Below are positions 1 to 12,600 of a stretch of DNA of 64,000 nt, piece after piece. Source of the stretch: Numida meleagris (lineage: Eukaryota > Chordata > Aves > Galliformes > Numididae). The translations under genes and the position numbers were made by a program. Within the stretch, counting starts at the first letter, position 1; every line of letters begins with the position of its first letter. The DNA lies in NCBI RefSeq assembly GCF_002078875.1, contig NC_034411.1, positions 29,595,226 to 29,659,225 on the forward strand. The letters are read 5' to 3'. The notes below the pieces were generated by a model, which saw nothing but the letters and a program-made list of their open reading frames with translations, was not told where the DNA came from and searched no databases.

Positions 1-2297
1 AAAGAGTTTTAGGCACATCTGTCCATGGCAGAACATTGTGTTGGCTACCAATATTCCCAGAACACCATGCTGATGGAGCTCTGTTACTTCTGGTGCTCAA
101 AACAGATTATTTAATACTAATTTAAGTATGTCTGTGTAATACTGAATTACTTAAGGTAGAAATCCCAAACAGGTATGGTTTACTAAACCATATCAAAGTA
201 AACTATGTCAAAGTAAGTTTTGGTATAGGTGTCTTAGTTGAACTATGGCAATCACTGCACTTTCTTTCCTGTAAACCCACGTAAGTGAGTTCTTGAAATT
301 CATTGGTAAAATAGTAAGTTTTGAATACATATAGGAGGGATTTCTGCCATCTGTTGTTTTACTCAAACTCAGAGTCCTTCTAGTTCATGTTTTTTTCAGA
401 CCACCGATTACTGCTCTGTATGATGCAGTACCACAGACTGTTGCTCGTTCTGAAAAATTCTCAGAGTTCATGCTACTTTTAAAATACAAATTTTTATTTT
501 TAAGCATGCACCTATGGTAGGCAGAAGGGAAGACAGTTCACAAAAAAAGAATCAGAGGGAAGATTTTTAGTGAGGCATACTTTCAGTTTTTTTCATGAGG
601 AAAACAATTATATCTGACTGAAAAATTGGGTCCCAATTCCTTCAGCCCTTTTGCCGTGCATTGTACAAAGGCATAGCATCATTAAACCTGATCTCATGAG
701 ATCTGCTGTGGAATTTTGTGATGTTGTTATAGAATTGTAGAACAAAAAATTGCTTGACAAATCACATTTTGCTGATTTTTACTTCTTGCAGTCTGGGAAG
801 AGTACAGGCAGATTAAAAAAACACCTTTGAGCGAAGTTTCACATGTAGCACTACTAGCTATGAATTTTTAAACAGCTTGATGCGGAATTAGAATTATTTT
901 TTAAGTGATGCATATATCTTTCTACATTTTAAGATTATCAGTTGCATTTAGTAATAACGTGGGAAACAATATATTTACCTTTCTTTTTTTGCACGTTAAA
1001 TAATTTGAACATTGTTTTGTCATAACAATACAGTGAATATGTGTATGCTTGTGGGTGTGTACTTGTACAAACTTTCTGACACTCAGTGAGCTTTTTTGTG
1101 TGGTGAACTGTTCCATCTATTTCAGTGTTGCGTGTTAGTGGGTTCCAAATTCAAACTATGAGTTTCAAAATTAATCTGAGGGATGGAGACTATATTTGAC
1201 TTCATTAAAAGTTATTGATTTATGACAAATGTTTTATTGTAGTTACATAATTTGTGTTTTGAAGAATGATCATATGTTACTTTTCATCCAGTATCAGTTG
1301 TGTATTATAAATGCTTATGTAAATCATAAAATGTAGGCTATGATTGTTAGAGCCAAGTCACTTTCTTGCTAGATTGTCAATATGTCTATATTCCACGATC
1401 AAATTTCCACAGTATTCTTGCCAACATACGCAGTGGGCATATCACCTGCCATTTCCTATTTCAGTGCTTCATGACCTCTGTGCATCTGTCTATTAAATTG
1501 TGGAGATGTTTGTAGGTAGTCTTCCACTTGTTTCCAGTTCCAGTTGCCACCATTACCGAAGAGGCTCCCATCTCTTATATAAAGATGTTCCATGTCTCAT
1601 AGCACTACAGAGAACGTTTATCATTTTCACTTTTCTTTCTCACTACAGATCTTACTATCAGAGATAAAAATGTGCTGAGCCTTGCAAAGAGTAATGCAGA
1701 TGCATACAAAGTCACTGAACGACAGAAATACTATTCCTTGTTCAGAACAGGCTGTCCACCTAAAACACAAGCAGAATTGGAGATGCAGTGTGTGTGTAAC
1801 AAAATGCATTGTGAAGTACTTCTGATGATGTTTGAAAGTTGAATTAATGAGAAAATTGCTGACTAATGGCAGAGTATCTTGTTGCACGTTTGGGAGCGTT
1901 AAGCAGTGTAGAGGAAATTGGAGCCAAGTAGAGGATGAAAAAGACAATATGCATGAATATATGGTATACTAGGTTCACTACTTACTAGGGAAAACTCTCT
2001 GAGCAGCCAGCGATGTAGAGTTTGTTAACTTGCACCCTTCTACTGAGCTAGTACAGGATTACAAATTTGACATTCAGCAAAATTACATGCGATGATGTAT
2101 ATGCTGTTTAGAATCTATTAAGCTCTCAGTAGGTGCTGGTGAAACCTATGCTGTGGTTATAGTTCTCCTCATCCATGGGCTATCAAGTTTTGAAACCACC
2201 TACTGATGGTTGTTAAAATTTGGGAGGGTCATTTCTTGGTAGTGATGAAAAACCTACGTCAATCTTAAGAGAAGTTCTGTACCACATCATGACATAC

Positions 2298-2341
2298 TTC
2301 TTGCATTGTTATAATGCAAGAAAACATTATTATAATGCAAT
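2298..2341 (+). repeat. Hairpin followed by a local tandem duplication
   Basis: A perfect 10-bp inverted repeat, TTCTTGCATT (2298-2307) and AATGCAAGAA (2313-2322), surrounds a 5-base loop. The right arm, as TATAATGCAA followed by GAAAACAT-like DNA, is then repeated once about 22 bp further on. Intronic; no known function. Confidence 0.7.
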
Positions 2342-4480
2342 AGAAAACATATAATGGGACTCGGACTTGCCAAACCCTTTAGGTAGGGCATGAATGGACA
2401 CTAGAGTTTACAGAGCCCCTAGGTATACTGAATTGCATACATTAGTATATGAGAGATTACAGCACATACCACAAGCTCAACAGCTCAACAGCTTTGATCC
2501 AGCAAAATGACCTTATACCCATTTAGTGCTTGGTTTTACATACCTGTAATGGTTACTGTTAAGGCAGCATGTTCTCTGACTCACTATAAAAAAGCAGACT
2601 GTCTCAGTTCCATAAAAAATTTTGTGTAACTACCAATAGCGTAGTTGGCAAAGATGGATCTTAATGCTCTAATAGGATTCATAATGTTGTAATTTCTATT
2701 TTTCCAGTGACAGGATAGAATGAAGTGAATTGAAAGCAGTTGGGAAAGCTCCGGGAAATGTATGAAAGTCTGATAATCAAAATAGGTTGCTTCTAAGTTT
2801 CATTGAGTCTAGAAGCTTCATTCTTAACCCTTGAAAAAGTGATATTGGGTCAAGTTACTGTGTTCATTGTTTATGTAGTATGGCATCAAATGTTTCTGTT
2901 CCAACCTAATTTAATACCACAACTGCTGTTTCTATAACCTGTTTAATTAAGAAAAGGAAATGTCACTCATTCCTTGAAGGTCATATGGTTATATCAGAAA
3001 GCCTTTGAGACCCTAACTTCTACCAAGCAACACTGAAGATACTATTCAAGGACTTTCTCATTTCAAATCTCATTCCAAAGAATTAGGACCACTGAGGTTT
3101 TTGTTTAGGGATCCTATAGATTTAGAAGTAATTATTGAATTTTCATTAAACCTATGCAACTTGATCAGAAAGCTGTATATAAAAATAGGATAATTTATCA
3201 GATATATTATTACTGATGTGTAGTATCGATGTAATGACTGTTGCTGTAAAGTGAAGATTAGAAGACTGGTAAACAAAATAATAAAAGTGAAGTGTCATTT
3301 CATGATAATAGCAGTTTTATCTTGGTGTGTTTTTACATACAAGGATCTCATTACAAATGATTAACTTGACATGTTTCATTTAAAAGTTCATATGGAAGAT
3401 GATTTATACAGCTCTAGTACACAATACTGGATGTGGTACTGATACAACCCCTTGACGAATAGCTAGCAGTTTTGAGGTAAAAGTAGCAGGAAATGCTTTT
3501 TCTAGCACCATCTTGATGTTTTAGTGTTGATGCACACTTTGTTGTCTTGTTAAATGAAGTAAGTGACAGAAATTAATTCAATCATATGAAATTATTCCCT
3601 AATGCAGATGTTAGAGTTGAAATGTAATTTTCCTTTTGGCATATTATCTCTAAATGCATATGCACATCAACAGTTTTGCGTATTGGATTCACACTAGATT
3701 GACTTAACTGTTTTGTTTAACAGGGATGCAAATATTTTTAAAATCTCAAAAGCATAGTGTTTGTTTTTAATGAATGTGAGCTTCTGAAATGTGAATTCTT
3801 TAGTCATTAATATTTAATCTGAAATCCAAAACAAATTAAAGTTTTTACAAGCAGGAGGCATGCTCCTTTGAATGCAGATGCAGTACCCAGTATGATGTGA
3901 TGCTTGGTAATGGTTCTAACCTACCCAATGGCAAGAGGCGACAATAGTGGGTAAGGACCTTCTCATATGTAATGCCTCTTGGTTTTCGTTTTCATTCTCC
4001 CCTGAATGTATGGGAAATGATTCCTTTTATCTGCTGCAAAGGGAGAAAAATGATAATTTCTTTTAGTCCTGTGGTTAAAAAACCTTTAATCAGTGCTCCC
4101 CGCTGAGGTGCAATTAAGGACTGTGCAGCACACAGGTTTGACTAGCCCACCGTCCTGCTTTCAGCTTGGGTAAGGTCATAGGGAGCGCAACGTGGAAGGC
4201 TTTTACATGAAGTTGTGTTTATCTGCGATCTGTCTCAGTCTATTGGACTGTCTTTAAATTGCTGCATTATATACAAAAGGGGGAACAATGAATAATGACT
4301 GAAGAGCAAGAGATAGATATAAAACACTGGAATGTCCTTGTTCACCCTCTGGGGAATGCAATTCAGTACTTAGGAATCACTGTGAACCTTCATTTATGCA
4401 CTACTCAGTGCCTTAAGAGTACTTGTTATAAAGGAAAAATGAAGAAATAATCATTCATCTTTTACTCACTGACAGTCATT

Positions 4481-4516
4481 AAAAAAAACAAAAACAAACA
4501 AAAAGCAAAAACAACC
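4481..4516 (+). repeat. A-rich simple repeat
   Basis: Run of A with interspersed C (AAAAACAAACAAAAAG type) inside the first intron. Low-complexity DNA. Confidence 0.8.
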
Positions 4517-6845
4517 ACCAAAAAGTCGCATTTAAATGTGTAACAGAGAGAAACCAGTTGTATCAGTTTCCTAGTTAGTATGTGTTTCGGCATTGTAAAA
4601 TACTGCTGACTCTCTCCAAGGAAACCACAAAAGGTGCTGTTTTCACGTCTAGTTTAATGTTAACTCCAGAGAAATTTTATTTTGTATCTTCTTTTTTTAA
4701 AGGTTAGTGTTCTTTCAAAGCCATGCAAGTTTCCCCAGGAATGTAAGTCATCTCTTCTGCAAGCATAGCCCTAGGAAATTATTAAAATTTTAAGACAATC
4801 TAAATACTGCAGAAAATTTTATTTTTTTCCACTTACAACAGAAAAGGACGGCCATGTTGTCAGTTTAGTAACAGCTACCCAATCTTCGATGAAGATCTAC
4901 TCATATAGCTCCAGAGACTTTTTTTCCTTTCTTCCTGATTTCAGTGCTACAACAAAGGCTTACTTCCTAAGGCTTTTTGAAATGGCTGTTGTCATTGCCT
5001 TCTTCAGACAAACTTCAGTGTTCTGTGAAACACCTCTCTAGGTAGATAATTGGTTGCCAATAATATAAAAGTATGCCCAATTCTAATGGCTTGTATGCTT
5101 CTGGTATGATTTTGGGGATCAGAAATCGCAAGGCCCAGCACCTGAAAAATCGGTCTTCTATGTAGTTGTATTAATCCAAACTGACAGTTGCACATTGAAA
5201 GATATTATTAATGGGATCTTCTTTTAAAATCAGTTAAGATTGTAATTCCTTCTCTCTTGCAAGCTGTAGACGTGACTGTTTAAGCTTTCACATTCCAGTG
5301 TAGTGCCTACGGTATGCATTACTGCGTATCTTTCAACAATTGTCATATCTATGGCATAGATTGGTGTTTACAATTTAGTAGGAGATAACAGTACTGTATA
5401 AATCAGATTATTTCTCAGATTTTTTGGAAGCATTTATACCATGGGAACAGATTAAAAACCATCCAAGTCTTTTCTTACGATAATATTGCTAGAATTAAAT
5501 ATACTGCCAAGCAGTTCATTGCTCCATACTGCAGCTTAAGACCAGGAAACAAAATAAGTTTTAATAAGTGTTTTCATGCTGCCATACTGTAACTTCAATC
5601 ACCTTCTCCTTTTGTTTGCTTACAGAATGTGTATGCTTTGCTAGCAAACATCTTTTCCATTCCCTAAAAGCAAATTCAATTTGTGAGAGTATAAACAGTA
5701 GGGAAAAAAAAAAGTCCATATTTGTAATCTCTTATTTTGTTTTCTTTAACAAAGTTGGTTACTGTAATAGCTGGATGGCTGGTGAATTAAAAAAGAAAAT
5801 AGAAACAAGACTGTTGTTTTTGGCAGTACATTCTTGTAAACAAGTGACCCAGATTTAAACAGAATTTCTAATGGGAGAAAGGAAGAAAACCACAAGAATT
5901 GAAAATACAGCACAGATCAGAGTCCCCACCAGATGGTGTTTTTAATAAGTGTATCAAGAGGATATAAAAGAAGATAATAAACATTCAAAATAGGGAGTGG
6001 CAGACTCCCCTAGAGAGAAGAAGTGGTATGACACCTTCTGCATGCTACAATTAGCTAGAATCACATTCTAATTAACCATTGTAGAGAAAACGACTGAATT
6101 ATATTGAATGTACGCTAAGACAGTTTCTGTATGGTTGTTAAGGAGTTAGGCTAATCAGGGTAACATCTTCTTGCGAGTTCGTGGATAAGTACAGAAATAT
6201 AAATGTGAGAAGGAACAGGGTGAAGCTTTGAGGGCATGCAGGTAAAATATTTTATGAACTGAGTTATACTGTGTTCATTTAGTTTCTTATGTAACTCATA
6301 GACTGTCTGGAATATTCCATAGAGCCTTGGCATGAAAATTCATTTTGACATTTTATCTTTTACATGTTTTTTTAACCTAGTAGCTTCTGTTTCCTACAAA
6401 AAGCAGCACTGTATAGAAGATGCTTTAATGCCTATGTAAAGGGGATACTCAGAAAGTTCTCTTATTGCCAGGGAAGGGGGAAAGAAAAGAAAACCAAGGC
6501 AAATTCCGTTTTGATGCCTGTAGACATAGTTTGCATTGTTGATCTTTGCTTTGTACAGATAGTTTCTAGTGAAGTACACCTTATGTCTACTCCTTTCTTC
6601 CCCATAGGAATCTGGGAATTTCTGAATGTCTCTTTTTAATAATAACAAGACATTTCTAGAATAAGAATGCAGTGATTTTACTGGTTTTTGATGAACATAC
6701 AGTGATGTTATCAAACTTGATAGTGCAGTAGATTTGGAGAAAACTGTTGCTTTCTTGCTACCTTGAATTATTACTTGCCAGTGAGCTTACACATTTTTTT
6801 TTCCCATTTGAGATTCTGTTCCCAACACCGGTAGCATACTTAAAA

Positions 6846-7165
6846 CACAGAATGGTTTGGGTGGGAAAGAACCTTAAGGATCATCTCGTTCCAACCCCCT
6901 GTGGTGGGCAGGGGCATCTTCCACTAGACCACATTGCCCAGAGCCCCATCCAACCTGGCTTTGAACATCTCCAGGGAGGGGGCATTCCCAGCTTCTGTGG
7001 GCAACCTGTTCTGTGGCCTCATCACTCTCATAGTGAAGAATTTCTTCCTAACATCTAATCTAAATCTGCCCTCTTTAAGTTGAAAGCCACTTGTCCTATC
7101 ACTGCATACCCTAGTAAAAAGCCCTTCTCTTTTCTGTAGGCCCCCTTTGAGTACTGGAATCCTAG
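6846..7165 (-). mobile_element. CR1 LINE 3' fragment
   Basis: Read on the minus strand this is the 3' end of a CR1 retrotransposon. The + strand begins with the reverse complement of the CR1 3' tail (CACAGAATGGTTTGGGTGGG), followed by the typical AACCTTAAGGATCATC and GTTCCAACCCCC blocks and then by CR1 ORF2 C-terminal DNA. The copy is truncated at its 5' end after about 320 bp, the usual fate of CR1 insertions, and lies antisense to BTBD9 in an intron. The 5' boundary near 7165 is soft. Confidence 0.92.
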
Positions 7166-8151
7166 CTCTTCTGAGAAAATTAGCTCCCTTTGGCTACTGG
7201 AGACTTTAAAATTTGTTCTGAGATTTTGTACAGCAGTATTTCAGCTATTTTCAGATGATGTAGTAGGTTAAATATATATTTTAGAGAAAATCTCTGTCTG
7301 TTATTAAGTTACCAGTCTGAAGTGGATTTAAGATGTTGTGTAAATCCATTTTCATCTATACTATAAGTTACTTGTTTCCCTATGTGAAAATTCAAATAAG
7401 GTTGGATTTTAATTGTATTTCAAATTTTTTTGTACATTTCATCTTTTGGCTTATTTATTCTTTTTCCGATTTTCTGATTTGTTTGGCATGAGATATTGTG
7501 ATTTTGGAAATTCTGTTGAATTAATCATTGTCCTTCATATGATAGTAATAATTTCATATTATTTCTTCAAGTCTTGTTTATTGTGTTAGCATACACATAT
7601 TGGTCATTCTTCTTCAGAAGCTGACAAAGTCTTAGATTTTTTTCAAAGAATATTTGTTGTTGTTTAGCTAAAATGGTGTTTTCAATGTTATATACTGCAT
7701 AAAAAGAATAAACACATAACCTTAGTTTTTGCATGTTCAGAGAATGTCATCTTGCAACTTTGTTAATTTTAATTTTTTTCTAGAGAGTTTAAAAAAAAAA
7801 GTGAGACAGATGTCTTGTATGAATAGGGCATCTTAAATAGCTATTTTATGTCCATTCATCATCTTACTGAAAGATGAGATTCAAAAAGCTTGGGAGTCTC
7901 TGTATTAATTTAAATGTTAAAAAAGGTAATTAGGTGAATAAGTAATTGCAAAAGTAAGTATTGAAGCACTTGAAAAACAGAGCTTCATAGTTTATATTAA
8001 ACAAGAATAAATGTTTCCTTGTGTTGGTCATACCTTGAAAGTATGGGTATTATTTTTTTTCCAGTCTTTTACCAGGAATGAATACTATTACTATCTGAAC
8101 TGTTTTCTGACTGTGTTACTTTATGTGCCATCTTTGTGTTTTAATTTGCAG

Positions 8152-8341
8152 TTCCTGCTGAAAATGTTGCAACAATTGCAGATTGTGCCAGTGTGATTGA
8201 GGGTGTCAGTAGAAGTCGCAATGCCTTGTTGAATGGAGACACAAAAAACTATGACTGGGATTCTGGGTACACATGCCATCAGCTTGGGAGTGGAGCTATT
8301 GTAGTACAGCTAGCACAGCCCTACATGATTGGATCAATACG
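8152..8341 (+). CDS. BTBD9: BTBD9 coding exon (fourth from 3' end), start of C-terminal F5/8C domain
   Basis: Internal coding exon of 190 bp. The acceptor is a T-rich tract ending in TTTGCAG at 8145-8151, with a CTGAC branch-point candidate at 8107-8111. The donor is GTAAGAGG from 8342. The first two bases finish a codon begun upstream. Then 62 codons read from PAENVATIADC through GYTCHQLGSG to QPYMIGSI, and the last two bases begin an Arg codon. The residues match what I remember of the second discoidin-like (F5/8 type C) domain of vertebrate BTBD9, including its opening DCASVIEGVSRSRNALLNGD-type segment. BTBD9 is a BTB-BACK protein of about 610 residues thought to act as a cullin-3 ligase adaptor in the cytoplasm and at synapses. 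The discoidin-like domain presumably binds partners. Identification is by recall, not by a search; the open frame, splice sites and phase are seen directly. Confidence 0.93.
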
Positions 8342-11300
8342 GTAAGAGGGTTTATTTTTCTCTAAATTAAAGGCAGTGGTGAGACTTTTGCTGAATACGG
8401 TTATTTGCTTTAGAATAAAGGATGTTTGGAAGTTATGGTAGTGAGGCATCTAGTTTAGTAATTGTCCTTTGACATTTTTATTTCAGTATAATGGGTATAT
8501 TAAAAATTAAATACATGAATTGTATGTCAAGATACAGCAGTGCAATTCCAGAAAATACTACATTTCAGAGGCATAATAATAGTAATAGTCAAATTGTAAG
8601 ATTAAAGATGTATATTTATAGTAGAATAGAAATTCAATTGCAGCCTCACTTGTGATCACAGTATGTGCAGTTCTTCACATCTCATTGTGAAAGCTGAAAC
8701 ATTTATTGAGGAGAGCCATCATATCAGAGTCAGCTATGTTTCCTTTTCACTATACAGTTAATATGAGCTCTTAACTTGAATATGGAGTGTATAATAAGGG
8801 CACAGTGGACTGAATATTGCTTTACAGTGTTGGATTAATTATATTATTTAGATCTGGATTGAAATTCATTGGTCTGTTCTCACAGTGGGTATGTTTGTGG
8901 ATATGAAGAACAAGCTTTTGGGTAATGTAAAAGATTTTTGCACTTCATCTTCAGTTTTCCTTTGTGTTTTGGAAATAGACTGGAGAACAGTACTGTATAC
9001 AGATGAAGAAGAAAATACTCTTTCCAACTTCAGATTCAGAATGTAAATGATTTTGTTTAACAAAATCAGGCATTCAAAACCTTGTCTTGATGTCTCTTTG
9101 TTCTCTGTAAATTTAGAGTGTGATGGTAGGAATTTAATTCTCTGTGATAATGAAAAAAAAGAAAGAGGTTTCTGAAGCTTAAAGTGCTAGCGTATGAATG
9201 TAGAAACTGCAGGTTAGGTCCTGGTTAGCAGCAGAGGCTCAATTTAAGTATATATTGCTAGGATCTGTGCCATCTGCCTATTAGAGTTGTCTCTTTGGAC
9301 TAATTGATTAGTGAATGAGATTTGACATTTCATAATTGCCAGTTTTTGTTTTCCAGCAATGGAAAAAAGGAAGTCTGAAACTGTTTAGGCTGAAGGATGT
9401 AATCAGTAGGGAGGTGTAAGGAAATGCCTGAGACTGTGTGGTTAGTTTTCTTGGATCCTCTTCTCTGTCTGTACATTTGTATTTCTCAAAAGTAGACTTT
9501 GTAAAGTGAGTTCAGAGAAAAAAAAAAGTGCAGAATTCCCATATCCCTGAATCATGAAAATAAATTGTTCCTTTCTTCCAAAGCTGTGTGTTTTGTTTTC
9601 AGCTTGTAGCATTACTGTGATGATTATAAACATGAAAGTTTAAAGTCAGACATCCAGACTCTATCCATTACAAATGTACTGATTTGTCTGTTTACTTGCT
9701 ACACAAGTTATGCATACTGTGAGTCCAGCATTGTTCTCACTGTGTGAAAGAAGTTGAATAAGAAGCATAGTTGGCAGCTTTCCACAGTGAATATTTTATG
9801 CTTTGGAGTTCGATGTTTTTAATGTTAAATTAAGTATTGCATCTCAAGTAGAGGACTAGGAAGATACAGTATTCGGATTTCTTAAAAGAAGTAATTGAAA
9901 ATGTAATTACAACATTTTCATGCCACATTGAGCTTAAGTTTTAAGTAGCAGCAGAGACTTCCACATGTGAAGGAATAAGAGAAGAATATATTAACTAGAA
10001 TGTATTGTTTTCAGTTCACAGTCCCTCTGTCTCCCTGCCTTAGAATTTTCTGCTATCTTTCAATTGGTGAATCGTGCCATCTCTTCAAGTTAGTGCAACA
10101 GACTGACTTTCCTATGTTAAATGTTATGCTAGCATTTATTCTTCTTGAGCAGGAGTTGTTGGGGTTTTTTTGGTTGGCTTGGATTTTTTTTTGTTTTTAA
10201 TAAGTCTTATGATTTAATAATGTTAATAGATGAACTAAATTTTTGGTTGTCAGGAAGTAATTGTGCAATTGGAAAGTACATAGAGCAAAATAATAATCAT
10301 TTTTATTAGATATTTTTAAATGAATAGGCATTTAATTGTTTATGCGCTATTGCATTGTAAAGATACGAGATCAGAATCTCATCTTTCTTTGATGGCTTTT
10401 CCTGCATATACACTACAAGCAAGATGAACAGCTTTCCTTAAAATTGACAATAATGAGCATCATCATCATAGGGATCTGAGAGACAAGATGACCTGCCTTG
10501 CCTAGAGAGAGAAATGCTAGCACTATGTCATCTTTTCATTTTCATGTTCCGCCTAGAATAACGAGTGTTTTAAGCTACGTCTATATCAGATCATAGGCAG
10601 AAGAGGGAAAGGTGCCCCTTTGAGTGAGGAAGGGAGGTTTGACTTCATAGCAGCTGCTTCTCTGGGACGAGCCTGTAACTTGTCCTCTACTCTGCAGTGT
10701 GGAAGATAGTGACAAAGATATCTCTATCACTGGGAAATCTATGCCTGGAACAAAGATCAAGTAACATATAGACACAAATCAAAGCAAAAAGTCTTACTAT
10801 TTCGGCTTAATGGAAGTGGAAGGATTATTTTTCTTGGTTGATTTTTTTTTTTCCAGCAAGTCTTCCAGAACTGATTAAACTGCGTTCATTGCCTGTTTTC
10901 CTGTTATGCTCACTTGAAAAATTTCTCAATCTCATTCTTCCACCAGGAGAACATTTCCAGGAGCACTTCCTTTAGGCTAGCCACACTGCAGAATTCACGA
11001 ATTGTTCTGGCCCGGGAAACTGAGTCACTGGGTTTAGATTCTAAAGGAATAATTAGAAATTAAAGCCTACATCTTTTATGTTTAGAGACATCAGCGTGCC
11101 ACTGAATATATTTGTATCAGAGATACTAAGTATATATTTTTTTCTTAAAAAAAAATAAAAATAAAAGGGTAGTAGATGCTTTTAGTTTCTAGAAATCAGA
11201 ATTCCACTGGAGGGAGCCTCAAAGTTGAAGTGTGTTACTATGGCAACTAAATTCTGAGTATTGAGAAAAACAGGACTATTGGTAATCAAATACGCATTGG

Positions 11301-11375
11301 AAATACACAGAGAACTAAATGGTTCTGGAGTATATGTTGTCTGCATGCTTTCTGCAAGATCTATCAATTTATTTT

Positions 11376-12500
11376 AGAATCTTTGAATCGTTCACCTTGA
11401 AAGGGACTTGAGGAAGTGATCTTGTCCAGCCTCTTCATCAAAATAGCATTACTAGGAAGGAGCTAAAACCATCTTATTCAAGGCTTTATGCAGACAGGTC
11501 TTGAAAACCTTCAGGGAAGGAGATCCACAACTTTTCTCGGTAGCTTATTCCAATATTTAATTATCCTCACTGCACATTTTTTCCTTTCATGTGATTCCTC
11601 TCTTCTCACGACTCTAGGCCATCTGGAACTTCTGCTTCAATTTATGAACATTGTCTTATATTTTTCCCATTGTGCACCTCAGAAAAGAGCCTGACTCGTT
11701 CTTTTTGATAATCGGCTTTCAGGTATTGAAAAATGCTGTAGAGTTCCTCCACCATCCTGTTCCAAGCTCTCTTAGGCTGAGCAAGACGTTTTCCTCAGTC
11801 TCTCTGTGCATGCGCTCCAACTTCTGTAGCATCTTGGTGGTCTTTTGCTAGGCTTGTTTAGATTTATGAGTGTTGTATTGGGGTCCAAAATTGGATACAG
11901 TATACCAGTAGGGATCTAATGAGTGTCATATAAGAGAGAATAATCTTTGTCCCTTTTTCAGCCAATTCAGTTCCTGTTGATACAACTCAGTATGCTGTTG
12001 GTGGCCTTAATTGCATAGAAGGCACATTGGCTGCTAATCTTTCTGTTCACTATGACTCCCACGTCCTTTTTATCACAGCCAGTTAGACTGTAGCAATTAC
12101 TGCTGCAGTGAGTTAGTCTGTATTAGGTATAGATTCTTGCTCTTGACCTTGAATTTCATATGGTTAATTTTTTTGCACATGCCCCTAGTCTTCCCAGATG
12201 CTAGCAATGAGTCCTGAATGCAGCCGCACCCTGATGGTGATTGTACCCCAGAACTTGGTGTCATACTCAAACTTGATAAAAGCTTGTTCTGTCCTTGTCC
12301 AGATGCTTGGTAAAGATTTTAAACAAGTTAGGTCACAGAATTGACTCTGTTGGAAATCTTGTAACCAGACTCCAGGAGGATGTTGAACTGTTAACCTCTG
12401 CACATTGAGCTAAACGGTCTAACCAGTTGTCACAGATTTTGTAGTTTAAATGTCCCAGCTGGGATACAGGGATGCCATGGGAGATCATGTTGAAAACTTG
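11376..12500 (-). mobile_element. Old CR1 LINE fragment, 1.1 kb
   Basis: Minus-strand CR1 remnant, more diverged than its neighbour at 12601. The tail side (11376-11450) reads as the reverse complement of the CR1 3' end. Inward it contains the reverse complement of CR1 reverse-transcriptase and C-terminal coding DNA. Broken minus-strand frames around 12185-12500 retain segments such as TRSP-like and TSDLDKD-like blocks of CR1 RT, spread over several frames. Many stops and frameshifts show that it is dead. It is truncated upstream near 12500. Confidence 0.85.
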
Positions 12501-12600
12501 TTAATAATAAATACATTTTTAGATATTTTTTATATAAATTTGCAGTTCTCATCTTCTACATCAAAGTTGACTTAGAAATTCTGAAACAAAGGTAATAATA

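Larger units (their letters stand above)
1..8151 (+). other. BTBD9: 3' part of an upstream BTBD9 intron
   Basis: AT-rich intronic DNA leading to the exon at 8152. I looked for an earlier BTBD9 exon and saw none; open frames here are short and match nothing I know. Contents: an A-rich stretch at 4481-4516, a hairpin with local duplication at 2298-2341, and one antisense CR1 remnant at 6846-7165. The rest shows nothing recognisable. Confidence 0.8.
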